Shown here piece by piece: positions 34,573 to 42,875 of a stretch of DNA of 64,000 bases. The DNA lies in contig NZ_LT629748.1 in assembly GCF_900105005.1 (NCBI RefSeq), positions 1,984,001-2,048,000 of the forward strand, given 5' to 3'. Position numbers and translations under genes: made by a program. This stretch comes from Halopseudomonas litoralis. Lineage in GTDB: Bacteria; Pseudomonadota; Gammaproteobacteria; Pseudomonadales; Pseudomonadaceae. Numbering within the stretch: position 1 is the stretch's first letter; every line of letters starts with the position of its first letter. The notes beneath the pieces were generated by a model, which saw only the letters and a program-made list of their open reading frames with translations, was not told the origin of the DNA and did no database searches.

Positions 34573-36054
34573 TTACCTGGTCTCGCGCCTGGCGATATTG
34601 TAGTAACGGATCTCCTGATATTCCTCGAGGCCCTCATGACTCCCTTCCCGTCCGAGGCCGGATTGCTTCATGCCGCCGAACGGCGCAGCGGGGTTTGAGG
34701 GTACGCCGTTGTTGATACCGACCAGACCGGTCTCCAGCTGGTCGGCGACGTTCAGGGCGCGGTCGAGGTTCTCGGTGAATACGTAGCCGGCCAGGCCGAA
34801 GGGCGTGTCGTTGGCGCGCTGAATCACCTCTTCCTGTGTTGAGAAGCGGGAAATCGCTGCAATCGGACCGAAAATCTCGGTGTTGGCGATGTCGGCGTCG
34901 AGCGGGACTCGATCCAAAACAGTCGCCTCGAAGAAGTATCCGGCGCCCTCGGGGGCACGGCCGCCGGTGCGCAGTTCGGCGCCGCGCGTGACGGCGTCAT
35001 CGACCAGGCGCTGGAAGTTGTTCACCGCATCCCGATTGATCACCGGGCCCAGGTCCACTCCCTCGGCGATGGAATGGCCGAGTACCATCTGCGACATTCG
35101 CTTGCTGAACGCCTCGACAAAGTCGCTGGCAATCCCGTCCTGCACATAGATGCGGTTGGCGGCGACACAGGACTGCCCGCCATTACGCAACTTCGCCAGT
35201 ATGGCGCCCTCCACTGCCCGCTCGAGATCGGCGTCGTCGAACACGATGAGCGGCGCGTTGCCGCCCAGCTCCATTGAGCTCTTGACGATATTTTGCGCAG
35301 CCAGCCCCATGAGCGTACTGCCGACGCTGGTGGAGCCGGTGAAGGAGATCTTGCGCACACGCGGATCGGCGAGGACGGCCTCGCTGAACGCCGATGACTG
35401 GGTGGTGGTGACCACGCGCATCAGTTCGCGCGGCACGCCGGCCTCGGCCAGCAGGTCAACCGTGAGCAGTGTGGTAAGAGGCGTGAGTCCCGCTGGCTTG
35501 ATCACCGATGCACAACCGGCCGCGATGGCGGGCGCGATCTTGCGGGTGATCATCGCCATGGGGAAGTTCCACGGGGCGATAAGGAGCGCCAGACCCACCG
35601 GCGCGCGCTTGGTCAGAATCGTCGAGCCACCGGCGGGGTTATCCCGGTAGCCGCCGGCCGGACGCAATAACTCGTCGGCGTACCATCTCACATAGTCGGC
35701 AGCGTACTGCACTTCGCCCTGCGCCTCGGCGAGGGTTTTGCCCATCTCACGGCTGATGACGTAGGCCAGCCGTTCCTTGTTGGCAATGAGCACCAGGTAG
35801 GCATTGTGTAGCGTGTCGGAGCGGTGGCGAGGCGTGGTCTTGGCCCAGTCGCGACCCGCTTGGTAGGCGATGGCGACCTCCTCGATGGCCTGCTCGGGGC
35901 TCAGGCTCGGCAGCGTGGCGATGCGCTGCTCGGTGGACGGGTCGAGCACGGCAAATTCGTTCGCGCCCGGTTCATGATTGCTGAAACCCGGAAGACTTCG
36001 CAGCGCCTCGTCCGACGCTGCGAGTCGCTCTGCTGATGGGGTAGGCAGGCTCAT
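34573..36054 (-). CDS. NAD(P)-dependent aldehyde dehydrogenase, succinate-semialdehyde-dehydrogenase-like
   Basis: 493 residues from the ATG at 36054, with a GGAG about 12 bases before it. It shows ALDH superfamily motifs: LLIAPWNFPMAMITRKIAPA, the nucleotide-binding ISFTGSTSVGSTLM, the general base Glu in SSMELGGNAP, the nucleophile Cys in NGGQSCVAANR, and NTEIFGPIAAISRF near the end. Overall pattern is closest to GabD/semialdehyde dehydrogenases. It probably oxidises the semialdehyde made by the class III aminotransferase encoded 25 bases upstream. A longer frame starting at 36240 overlaps that gene and is not preferred. Confidence 0.92.
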   Translation of the reverse strand: MSLPTPSAERLAASDEALRSLPGFSNHEPGANEFAVLDPSTEQRIATLPSLSPEQAIEEVAIAYQAGRDWAKTTPRHRSDTLHNAYLVLIANKERLAYVISREMGKTLAEAQGEVQYAADYVRWYADELLRPAGGYRDNPAGGSTILTKRAPVGLALLIAPWNFPMAMITRKIAPAIAAGCASVIKPAGLTPLTTLLTVDLLAEAGVPRELMRVVTTTQSSAFSEAVLADPRVRKISFTGSTSVGSTLMGLAAQNIVKSSMELGGNAPLIVFDDADLERAVEGAILAKLRNGGQSCVAANRIYVQDGIASDFVEAFSKRMSQMVLGHSIAEGVDLGPVINRDAVNNFQRLVDDAVTRGAELRTGGRAPEGAGYFFEATVLDRVPLDADIANTEIFGPIAAISRFSTQEEVIQRANDTPFGLAGYVFTENLDRALNVADQLETGLVGINNGVPSNPAAPFGGMKQSGLGREGSHEGLEEYQEIRYYNIARRETR

Positions 36055-36079
36055 CGTGCTCTGTTCTCCTTGGGTTGGC

Positions 36080-37354
36080 TCAGGCTGTGGCCGTGGCTTT
36101 ACTCGCCTTCGCTTTGGCGGCGTCCAGTACCCTACGCACCGCACCGACGAGATCGCGTACTTCCTGATCTGTGGTGATAAAGGGCGGGCTGATCTGCACG
36201 GTATTGCCGCGCAGTGGGCGAGTGATGAAGCCCTGCTCAATGGCCTGGTCTGTCACGAACTCGGCGCTGACGTCGCTGGAGAGCTCGATGCCGCCGAGGA
36301 AGCCACCGACGCGGGTGCTGGTTACAAAGTCGTGGGATTCAATCGCTTTGAGTTCGCGGGCGAGTACTCGCTCCAGTTCGGCAGAACGGGCGACGAGGCC
36401 TTCGCGCTCGAGGATTTCGAGGTTCTTCAGCGCCAGTGCGGCGGTGACCGGGTGGCCCGAATAGGTGGTGCCATGACGATAGATGGGCGAGTCGGCGCCT
36501 TGTTCAAAGAACGGATGCCAGACGCGCGGTGCGACGAGGGTGCCACCGAGGGCCCCGTAGCCCGAGGTGACCCCTTTGGCGAAGACGATAATGTCCGGCT
36601 GCAGCTTATAGCGGCTGGATGCGAACATCTCACCGGTGCGGCCGAAGCCGGTGATGACCTCATCGGCGATGAACAGGATGTCATTCTCGCGGCACAGGCG
36701 CTGGATCTCTTCAAAGTAGCCTTCCTGTGGCGGGTGCACGCCACCGGTGCCCATGACAGGCTCGGCGATGTACGCGGCGATGCTCTCCGCGCCCAGGCGC
36801 TCGATTGTGGCAGCGAAGGCAGCGGCGTCGTGCATGCCAACGCGCTCGGTGCCGGCGACGAGGGAGTCGGTGCCGTAGCCTTCACGGTTGAAGTCGAGAC
36901 CGGCAATGCTGGTGCCGTAGGCATGCAGACCGTGGTAGGAGCCCTCGCGGCTGACGATGACTTTCTTGTCTGTGCGACCGACATGGTTCCAGTAGCGGCG
37001 AGCTAGCTTGAGTGCGGCATCAATCGAGTCGGATCCGCCGCTGTTGAGAATGACCTTGGCGTCGTCGATGGGCGCAATGCTGACCAGCTTCTCGGAGAGC
37101 TCAATCGCTCGGTTATTGGTGTAGCGACCGAACACATGATAGACCTCGAGCGTCTTCATCTGCTCGTAGGCAACCTGCGCCATCTCTTCGCGGCCATGGC
37201 CGATATTGGCGTACCAGAGTGACGCGGTGCCGTCGAATAGCCGCGCACCGGTATCGGTGGTGAGATACGCGCCTTCAGCGGACACCACATTGATCTGCCG
37301 ACCGATAACCGAAGGCATGTGCGCCTGCGCGCTCCATAATGCCGGAGTAGTCAT
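36080..37354 (-). CDS. Class III PLP-dependent omega-aminotransferase
   Basis: 424 residues. Substrate/PLP regions: GTASLWYANIGHGREEMA, LNSGGSDSIDAALKLARRYW (phosphate-binding turn), SREGSYHGLHAYGTSIAG, IADEVITGFGRTGEMFAS with the cofactor Asp, and the Schiff-base Lys in DIIVFAKGVTSGYGALGG. Such enzymes move an amino group from an amine or omega-amino acid to pyruvate or 2-oxoglutarate, giving a semialdehyde. First gene of a two-gene unit with the aldehyde dehydrogenase. Two operator-like palindromes lie just upstream. Substrate (beta-alanine, GABA, taurine-like or other) is not resolved. Confidence 0.9.
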   Translation of the reverse strand: MTTPALWSAQAHMPSVIGRQINVVSAEGAYLTTDTGARLFDGTASLWYANIGHGREEMAQVAYEQMKTLEVYHVFGRYTNNRAIELSEKLVSIAPIDDAKVILNSGGSDSIDAALKLARRYWNHVGRTDKKVIVSREGSYHGLHAYGTSIAGLDFNREGYGTDSLVAGTERVGMHDAAAFAATIERLGAESIAAYIAEPVMGTGGVHPPQEGYFEEIQRLCRENDILFIADEVITGFGRTGEMFASSRYKLQPDIIVFAKGVTSGYGALGGTLVAPRVWHPFFEQGADSPIYRHGTTYSGHPVTAALALKNLEILEREGLVARSAELERVLARELKAIESHDFVTSTRVGGFLGGIELSSDVSAEFVTDQAIEQGFITRPLRGNTVQISPPFITTDQEVRDLVGAVRRVLDAAKAKASKATATA

Positions 37355-37388
37355 ATTGAGCTCCTATCAAAGGAAGAACACCAGGTAA

Positions 37389-37434
37389 ATTGTCATACAA
37401 TCTCGACCTTACCAACTGTAGTACTGTCTTACAA
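37389..37434. promoter_or_regulatory. Pair of putative GntR operators upstream of the aminotransferase gene
   Basis: ATTGTCATACAAT (37389-37401) and CTGTCTTACAA (37424-37434) both fit YTGT-N3-ACAR. Their centres are about 33 bases apart, close to three helical turns, and they lie 35-80 bases upstream of the start codon, in the likely promoter region. Confidence 0.6.
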
Positions 37435-37534
37435 TCTGCTAAAGCTGAAGGCAAGAATTATTTTTTGTGGCGATAAGATCGTACCGTGTGAGAATGCTCC
37501 ACTCTCCGATTGTTCTCATGCTCCAGCATTCCGA

Positions 37535-37658
37535 TCGTTCCCACGCTCCCGCGTGGGAGTGCATGCCAGGACGCTCTGCGTCCCAGCCCCACCCCCGCGC
37601 ACCTGCCCGCCCGGACGCCGGAGCGTCCACGGCGCGGTTCCCACGCGGGAGCGTGGGA
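37535..37658. repeat. REP pair (REPIN-like), target of IS110 copy 2
   Basis: One REP (CGTTCCCACGCTCCCGCGTG, 37535 on, then GGACGCTCTGCGTCC) faces an inverted copy (GGACGCCGGAGCGTCC and GTTCCCACGCGGGAGCGTGG, to 37658). IS110 copy 2 is inserted directly after GTGGGA. The interrupted remainder (ACCATCGTATGGG, then CTCTGCGTCC) is found beyond the element at 38853-38880. Confidence 0.88.
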
Positions 37659-37687
37659 GATTCTATGGTTCATGCCAACCCCTTTTA

Positions 37688-38626
37688 TCAGGTTTTGGGC
37701 CGATAAACCGTTTGATTCTGCATCAAGGCAAAGGCAATGCGCGCCAACTTTCTTGCCAGCTTGATCAGCGCCTGGATGGGCTTGAGTCCCTGTGATAGAT
37801 AGGTCTCGTATAACGCCTTCCAGGCAGCGGTTTTACGGGCAGCCATAGCCGCGTTGTAGAGCAGGCGGCGTAATTCCGGGTCGCCTTTCTTGGTGAGTTT
37901 TCGTCGGCCTGCCTGCTTGCCAGAGTCTCGGACTTTGACATCCATCCCCAGGTAAGCGATGAAGGCGTCACTGCTCTTGAAGCGACCTCGGTGGAAGGTG
38001 TTGGCGAGTGCCATTGAGCTCAGCTCGCCAATGCCTTCGATGTCCATGCAGCGTTTTGCATCTGCGTCCCAGCCTACGTCTGCCAAGGCCTGCTTCAGGC
38101 GCTGGGTAATCAGCAGCTCAACGCGACGGATATGGGTATCCAGCTGTTTGCTCGCCTGCTTCAACTCAGGTACATCCTGCAAGCTCTGGCTCAACGCTAC
38201 TCGGGTATGAACCAGCGAGGCTCGACGGCGCATCAGGCTTTGGATGCGGTAAAACGCATCATGGGCAGGGATCCAAGGCTTGAGCTCCTCAAGCTCGTTG
38301 CTCAAATAACGCAGGATCAGTCTGGCATCAGACGGGTCGGTCTTGGCCCGGGTACCTACCCCATCGCGGTAACGGCTGAGCCGATAACCATCCAGTAAGT
38401 AGAGCGGGTGTGCTGCTGCATGAGCCAGCGTGGCCAGTTGCCGATGATAAATTCCGGTGGCTTCCAGCGCGATCCTTGAGCCCTGCGGCAACGACTTCAA
38501 CCAGCGCTTAATAGCGCTGGGGGAGTTGTTGATCGTGTCGATCTGAGGGGCGTCACTGCGAGCGATCACCAGCTCCGCCTTGCTGACATCGATACCCACC
38601 AGGATAGATTCAACAGATTTTGTCAT
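37688..38626 (-). CDS. IS110-family RNA-guided recombinase/transposase
   Basis: 312 residues, intact, differing from copy 1 at few positions (for example DAPQIDTINNSP for DSPQIEAISNSP). Same DEDD domain (GIDVSKAELV, DPSDARLIL) and C-terminal transposase_20 domain (IEGIGELSSMALAN, KKGDPELRRLLY). Near-identity of two copies 16 kb apart points to recent transposition. They could also recombine and invert or delete the sequence between them; both lie in the same orientation, so deletion is the expected outcome. Confidence 0.93.
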   Translation of the reverse strand: MTKSVESILVGIDVSKAELVIARSDAPQIDTINNSPSAIKRWLKSLPQGSRIALEATGIYHRQLATLAHAAAHPLYLLDGYRLSRYRDGVGTRAKTDPSDARLILRYLSNELEELKPWIPAHDAFYRIQSLMRRRASLVHTRVALSQSLQDVPELKQASKQLDTHIRRVELLITQRLKQALADVGWDADAKRCMDIEGIGELSSMALANTFHRGRFKSSDAFIAYLGMDVKVRDSGKQAGRRKLTKKGDPELRRLLYNAAMAARKTAAWKALYETYLSQGLKPIQALIKLARKLARIAFALMQNQTVYRPKT

Positions 38627-38852
38627 GGCGCGTCCTCCAAGCTAAAGTAGTCTTTGACTTGTCAGGGCTCACCAGACGCTGGCTTGCGACGTATCGTCGG
38701 TCTGAGCGGCTTGGCTCTGCCGATGGATTCTCTATTGGCGTTTATGGTGAGGGTGGGGCGAAATCTCCCACAGTCCGTGCCGAAAGGCCGGAAAACGATT
38801 GAGCCCCTCCACCCTGACAGGTCCATTTTGGACCTGCAGATGAACCATACAA
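38627..38852 (-). ncRNA. Candidate bridge RNA region of IS110 copy 2
   Basis: Same noncoding end as in copy 1 with a few substitutions. The hairpin with GTGGGAGATT is kept (minus strand, 38762-38771), again identical to the REP-element junction at 37653-37662. The short stem GGTCC/GGACC near 38820-38834 is also kept. Conservation of pairing in both copies supports a structured RNA, though the copies are too similar for a real covariation test. Confidence 0.5.
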
Positions 38853-38940
38853 ACCATCGTATGGGTCGAGCTCTGCGTCCACTTGCCACTCCGATACCAG
38901 GTCGTGCCATATGAAGATGCATACACGGGAGCTCTACTTC

Positions 38941-39038
38941 CGATCGTTCCCACGCTCCAGCGTGGGAACGCATGCCAGGACGCTCTGCGTCCCGACCCCA
39001 CCCCCGCGCACCCTGCCCGCCGGACGCGGGAGCGTCCA
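38941..39038. repeat. REP pair
   Basis: ATCGTTCCCACGCTCCAGCG at 38943 on, with GGACGCTCTGCGTCC, then an inverted GGACGCGGGAGCGTCC at 39022-39037. It lies between IS110 copy 2 and the PA2817-like gene. Confidence 0.85.
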
Positions 39039-39118
39039 ACGTCATCTGAACCGCTCTGTAGTTGGGCCCCGGCCCACGGTCTGCTAGACTCCCGCCCCTT
39101 ACCAGCCGGGAGTCCGCC

Positions 39119-39535
39119 ATGAACATCAATCTGCCCTATCATCGTTACCATTTCGCCTTGCTGATGAGCCTGTTCGACACGCTGCGGGCGGAGTCTGTGC
39201 TGATGACCCAGACACCTGAGGAAAGCAACATCCTGTTTCTGGAGCGCTTCGAGGAGTTGATTACCCAGCTTGAGGCGGGTGATCAGGATGCATTGTATTC
39301 CGGTCAGGAAATCCTCTGCCAGATCATCAGCCGCTACCCTCAGGTAGCTCATATGATCCCGCGTGACCTGCTGTGGTATTTCGGTGGGGACTGCCTGCAC
39401 TACATGCCGGACGAAGAGATCGCCCAGTACCAGCTGCTGGACGAGCACCAGGCCGAGGCCGAGGCGCGCGGTGAGGATTTTGACTGGGAGCAGGCGCGGT
39501 TGTTGTTGATGAGCGAGCAGCTGCGTAACTCCTGA
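39119..39535 (+). CDS. PA2817-family conserved hypothetical protein
   Basis: 138 residues, acidic, soluble and mostly helical by composition, with IIRYPQVAHM-like (QIISRYPQVAHMIPRDLLWYF) and GDCLHYMPDEEIAQYQLLDE in parts. It matches what I recall of the pseudomonad PA2817 family, and the following gene order supports that. No catalytic motif is visible and no function is known. Start ATG at 39119 is preceded by GGGAGTC; an earlier in-frame start would lie in the spacer. Confidence 0.75.
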   Translation: MNINLPYHRYHFALLMSLFDTLRAESVLMTQTPEESNILFLERFEELITQLEAGDQDALYSGQEILCQIISRYPQVAHMIPRDLLWYFGGDCLHYMPDEEIAQYQLLDEHQAEAEARGEDFDWEQARLLLMSEQLRNS

Positions 39536-39595
39536 CTCCCCACCACACCCAGCCCACCGGCCTCAAGCCCCACCACCATACCCACGCAACTCAAG

Positions 39596-39758
39596 ATCGT
39601 TCCCACGCTCCGCGTCCCGGTTCCGATCCCCTGCAGGCGGCAAGCTCGGACGCAGGAGCGTCCAAGGCGCGGTTCCCACGCAGGAGCGTGGGAACCGCGC
39701 CTTGGGGTGGGCTCTGCGTCCCGGTTCCACCCCCTGCAGTAAGCAAACCCGGACGCCC
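39596..39758. repeat. REP cluster between convergent genes
   Basis: Several REP pieces: CGTTCCCACGCTCCGCGTCC, GGACGCAGGAGCGTCC, and GTTCCCACGCAGGAGCGTGG followed by GCTCTGCGTCC. It fills the whole gap between the PA2817-like gene and the zinc transporter gene, which converge. Confidence 0.85.
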
Positions 39759-39762
39759 GCCT

Positions 39763-40692
39763 TCACCCCAACGCCGTATCCAGAAACATCATCACCGCAA
39801 AGCCTACCATCAACCCAATAGTCGCCGGGGTCTCGTGGCCGTGGCGGTGGGTTTCGGGGATGACTTCATGGGAGACGACGAAGATCATGGCGCCGGCCGC
39901 CAGCCCCATGCTGACCGGATAGGCGACGGCGAAGGCGCTGGACATGCCGATGCCGATCATCGCGCCCAGCGGCTCCATGAGCCCGGTTGCGGCGGCGACC
40001 AAGGCCGAGCGCATGGCTGACAGCCCGGTGGTACGCAGTGCCAGGGCGACGGCCAGGCCTTCGGGGATATCCTGGATGGAGATGGCCGTGGCAATGGACA
40101 GACCAACCGGCATATCCCCTGCGGCGAAGCCGACACCGATGGCCATGCCTTCAGGGATGTTGTGCAGTGTGATCGCCATGACGAACAGCCAGACGCGACT
40201 GATGCGATCGAACTCGGGACCTTGCCGCCCGCTGACCTCATGGTGGTGCGGCGTGAAGTAGTCCAGCCCTAGCATCAGCAGCACACCCAGCCCCAGACCG
40301 AGTACCACGGTGCCGGCGGCTGCCAGGCTGTTGCCGAGAATCCCTTGCGCAGCGTCGATCCCGGGCAGGATCAACGAGAAGGCGCTGGCGGCAAGCATCA
40401 TGCCGGCGGCAAAGCCGAGCATGCTGTCCTGTCGTCGAGTGGAGATGGTTTTCATGGTCAACGCCAGGAAGGCGCCTACCGACGTGGCGGCAAAACCGGC
40501 GGTGCCGCCCATCAGCGCGTGTCGCAGGTTCATGCTGTTGCCACCATTTACCGCGCTGATGACGCTGATGATGATCAACGTCAGAATGACCAGTACCGCT
40601 CCGGCCAGTCCGAAGGAGATGTAGGGGCTGCGCTGTGCCTGATCAACCCAGGCGCTGCGCAGTTCTGCTGCCAGTGAAATGGTTTTTGCCAT
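39763..40692 (-). CDS. ZIP-family divalent metal transporter
   Basis: 309 residues with eight predicted membrane helices. The metal-binding helices IV and V have TLHNIPEGMAIGVGFAAG and SIQDIPEGLAVALALR, the ZIP signature. A histidine run (FTPHHHEVSG) lies in the loop before helix IV, as is usual for zinc or iron import. Helix VIII ends HGHETPATIGLMVGF. It likely imports zinc or a related ion into the cytoplasm. No metal-regulator site was recognised upstream. Confidence 0.9.
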   Translation of the reverse strand: MAKTISLAAELRSAWVDQAQRSPYISFGLAGAVLVILTLIIISVISAVNGGNSMNLRHALMGGTAGFAATSVGAFLALTMKTISTRRQDSMLGFAAGMMLAASAFSLILPGIDAAQGILGNSLAAAGTVVLGLGLGVLLMLGLDYFTPHHHEVSGRQGPEFDRISRVWLFVMAITLHNIPEGMAIGVGFAAGDMPVGLSIATAISIQDIPEGLAVALALRTTGLSAMRSALVAAATGLMEPLGAMIGIGMSSAFAVAYPVSMGLAAGAMIFVVSHEVIPETHRHGHETPATIGLMVGFAVMMFLDTALG

Positions 40693-40873
40693 GATCGCTT
40701 TTTCGCCGTGACGCCTGTTGGAATCCTGTCAGAAACCGCAGCTCTGGAACGTGCTCAGGCTTTCTGCGGATTGTAAGAGTCTATCAGGGGACAACACGGG
40801 CACGGTGTTGATTCATTGCAAGCGGGAGATTGAGGAGATCTATCGGTGGGGGCGGTAGCCGAATTACAGACAC

Positions 40874-40897
40874 AAAAAAACCGCCCAATGGGCGGTT
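40874..40897 (-). terminator. Intrinsic terminator of the tRNA-Glu-tRNA-Gly transcript
   Basis: Minus strand: stem AACCGCCCA / TGGGCGGTT (40879-40897) running into TTTTTTT (40874-40880). It starts about ten bases past the tRNA-Gly end. Confidence 0.92.
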
Positions 40898-40907
40898 CTT
40901 CTGTATT

Positions 40908-40983
<76 letters not shown>

Positions 40984-40999
40984 AAATCTGACGCCGTAA

Positions 41000-41075
41000 T
41001 GGCGTCCCCTAGGGGACTCGAACCCCTGTTACCGCCGTGAAAGGGCGGTGTCCTAGGCCACTAGACGAAGGGGAC
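41000..41075 (-). tRNA. tRNA-Glu (anticodon TTC)
   Basis: 76 nt including encoded CCA. Acceptor GTCCCCT pairs with AGGGGAC, anticodon loop CTTTCAC with TTC, T loop TTCGAGT. Sixteen bases upstream of tRNA-Gly in the same transcript, the arrangement known from P. aeruginosa next to PA2820. Confidence 0.97.
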
Positions 41076-41160
41076 GTATCCGGACTTCACAGTGCCGAGG
41101 TGTTAACCCTGGCTACTTACTGCCAACTCCGCGTTGCGTTGTTCGCTGTAAGTGGCGCGC

Positions 41161-41189
41161 ATTTTAGGCATGGTCCCGGGGGTCGTCAA
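41161..41189 (-). promoter_or_regulatory. Sigma-70 promoter of the two tRNA genes
   Basis: Minus strand: TTGACG (41184-41189), 17-base spacer, TAAAAT (41161-41166), followed by a GC-rich discriminator (GCGCGCC) typical of stringently controlled stable RNA promoters. About 85 bases upstream of mature tRNA-Glu. Confidence 0.85.
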
Positions 41190-41335
41190 CCCCCCAAGCC
41201 AATCTTTTTTCAGGTTTTTTTCATTTCCCACGAAAACCGGGGCCTGCAGGGATGAACGCAGTCTGATGGATCAGTTGATTGTATTGAAGGGGTGGATATG
41301 GCATAACGACAGCTTGTCGCTTATGGAGAAAGCTC

Positions 41336-42106
41336 GTGTCGCCAACGCTTATTGCCGCCCTGGTCCTGGGCGGGCTCGTTTTACTGATCTGCATCGGCTT
41401 TCTCAATCAGGCATTTGAACGCGCACGCCTGGAACGTGCCCGCGCCCTGGCTGAGCTGCAGGCGCGGATAAACCATTGTGTCAGCATCAGCTACGACATG
41501 CCCGGCCAGTTCATGTCGGCCGAGCTCAAGACCCAGCTGCTGCAGATAGAGGCCGCTTTGCTGGAGCGCCTGATAAAGCTTGATGGCCGTAATGCCAGCC
41601 ATGTCGATCAGTTGGCTGACGCGCGTCAACAGCTCGACAAGGGCGAGCCGCGGATTGCCAATGCGCCGCTGGTGATTACCAATGAAGCGGCGGCGCAGCA
41701 GGCGAAACAGCAGCTGGGCGACCTCCTGCGGCTGTTTGAACAAGCCCGACGCGATGGTTTGATGGATGGCCCCACCTTTCAGCGTTGGAGTCAGCTGTTG
41801 AATCAGCATTTGCTGCAGACCACCCTGACTCTGTATCAGGCGATGGCCACTGCGGCGATGCAGGTCGGCAAGCCGCGCGTCGCCAAGCTGCAGTATGAGC
41901 GTGCAATTGCCTATCTGAACAAACAACCGCATCCTGACAGCGCCGGGCAACTGGCGGTGTTCCGACAATTGCTGGCCAACGCCGAGCAGACAGCGCTGCG
42001 CGCGGAGCTGGCCCCCGATAACCGCTCCAACAGCGAGCTTGGAGCCGGTGTTGAGGCTCTGGAGGAGGATGACGAGGCGTGGAAGAAGAAATCGGTATAC
42101 GACTGA
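41336..42106 (+). CDS. Membrane-anchored coiled-coil conserved hypothetical protein (PA2820-like position)
   Basis: 256 residues starting with GTG at 41336. One N-terminal membrane helix (LIAALVLGGLVLLICIGFL) is followed by a long alpha-helical, Gln/Ala/Leu-rich region and an acidic tail (ALEEDDEAWKKK). The pattern AAMQVGKPRVAKLQYERAIAYLNKQ suggests a TPR-like helical pair. It probably sits in the inner membrane facing the cytoplasm. Its place next to the tRNA pair and a GST gene matches PA2820. No function is recognised. Confidence 0.7.
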   Translation: MSPTLIAALVLGGLVLLICIGFLNQAFERARLERARALAELQARINHCVSISYDMPGQFMSAELKTQLLQIEAALLERLIKLDGRNASHVDQLADARQQLDKGEPRIANAPLVITNEAAAQQAKQQLGDLLRLFEQARRDGLMDGPTFQRWSQLLNQHLLQTTLTLYQAMATAAMQVGKPRVAKLQYERAIAYLNKQPHPDSAGQLAVFRQLLANAEQTALRAELAPDNRSNSELGAGVEALEEDDEAWKKKSVYD

Positions 42107-42128
42107 AGACCCAGATGGAGCTTATTGC

Positions 42129-42788
42129 ATGTCCCTGACTCTCTACGGGGCGATCCTGTCGCCCTTCGTTCGTAAGATTCGTATTCAGCTGGCCGAACAG
42201 AACATCGCCCACGAGCTGGTTACCCAACCGCCTTTCAAGCAGCCCGACTGGTATTACGAGATCAGCCCGTTGGGCCGCATTCCGGCGCTCAAGGATGATG
42301 ATTTCAGCCTCGCGGACTCCAGTGTGATCGCGCAGTATCTGCAGGACACTCGCGGTGGTGCTTCCCTATACGGCAGCACACCCCAGGAAGCCGCACGCGT
42401 GCGCTGGCTGGAGAAATACGCTGATTATGAATTGGGCGCACTGGCGACCCTGACGGTATTTCGTAATCGTGTGGTGAAGCCGGTGATGGGCGAGGCCTGC
42501 GATGAGGCTGCGATCCAGCGTGCGCTGGAAACCGGGTTACCGCCGTTGCTTGATTATCTGGAGACGCAGCTGGATAACGGACGGTACTTTCTCGGTGAGC
42601 AGTTCAGCATGGCGGACATCGCTGTGTGCTGCCAATTGATCAACCTGGCCCACGCCAGCGAGTTGATCGACGAGGAAACCTGGCCGGGCTTGTCTTCGCT
42701 GCTGAGCCGAGTGACCGCACGCAGCAGCGTCAGCACCTTGCTGCCGGCAGAGCATCAGCTGGTAGCGAAGATGACGGGGCGAGTTTAG
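42129..42788 (+). CDS. Glutathione S-transferase family protein
   Basis: 219 residues from ATG at 42129. The thioredoxin-like N-terminal domain has LYGAILSPFVRKIRIQLAE and PLGRIPALKDDDFSLADSSVIAQYL, the glutathione gamma-glutamyl site. The helical C-terminal domain has the N-capping box FSMADIAVCCQLINLAH. It probably conjugates glutathione to electrophiles or acts as a SspA/stringent-starvation-like protein; length and motifs fit GST. It follows the hypothetical gene by 22 bases and may be cotranscribed. A REP lies just after it. Confidence 0.87.
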   Translation: MSLTLYGAILSPFVRKIRIQLAEQNIAHELVTQPPFKQPDWYYEISPLGRIPALKDDDFSLADSSVIAQYLQDTRGGASLYGSTPQEAARVRWLEKYADYELGALATLTVFRNRVVKPVMGEACDEAAIQRALETGLPPLLDYLETQLDNGRYFLGEQFSMADIAVCCQLINLAHASELIDEETWPGLSSLLSRVTARSSVSTLLPAEHQLVAKMTGRV

Positions 42789-42801
42789 CGCTGTCTGAGA
42801 T

Positions 42802-42852
42802 GGGACGCAGAGCGTCCCGGCAGGCGTTACCACGCGGAGCGTGGGAACGATC
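42802..42852. repeat. REP
   Basis: GGGACGCAGAGCGTCCC followed by TTACCACGCGGAGCGTGGGA. Between the convergent GST and ATPase genes. Confidence 0.82.
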
Positions 42853-42875
42853 TTGGTTTGGTGTGGTGACGACAA

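Larger units (their letters stand above)
37659..38852 (-). mobile_element. IS110-family element, copy 2
   Basis: About 1194 bases, near-identical to copy 1. Removing it rejoins GTGGGA with ACCATCGT, recreating the GTGGGAACCATCGT context seen intact in the REP array, so the insertion point is defined to within one or two bases. No inverted repeats. Confidence 0.88.

Noticed and set aside
35978-37006. 342-codon plus-strand frame opposite the aldehyde dehydrogenase and aminotransferase genes
   Set aside because: Spans two well-supported genes on the other strand and has no recognisable domain.
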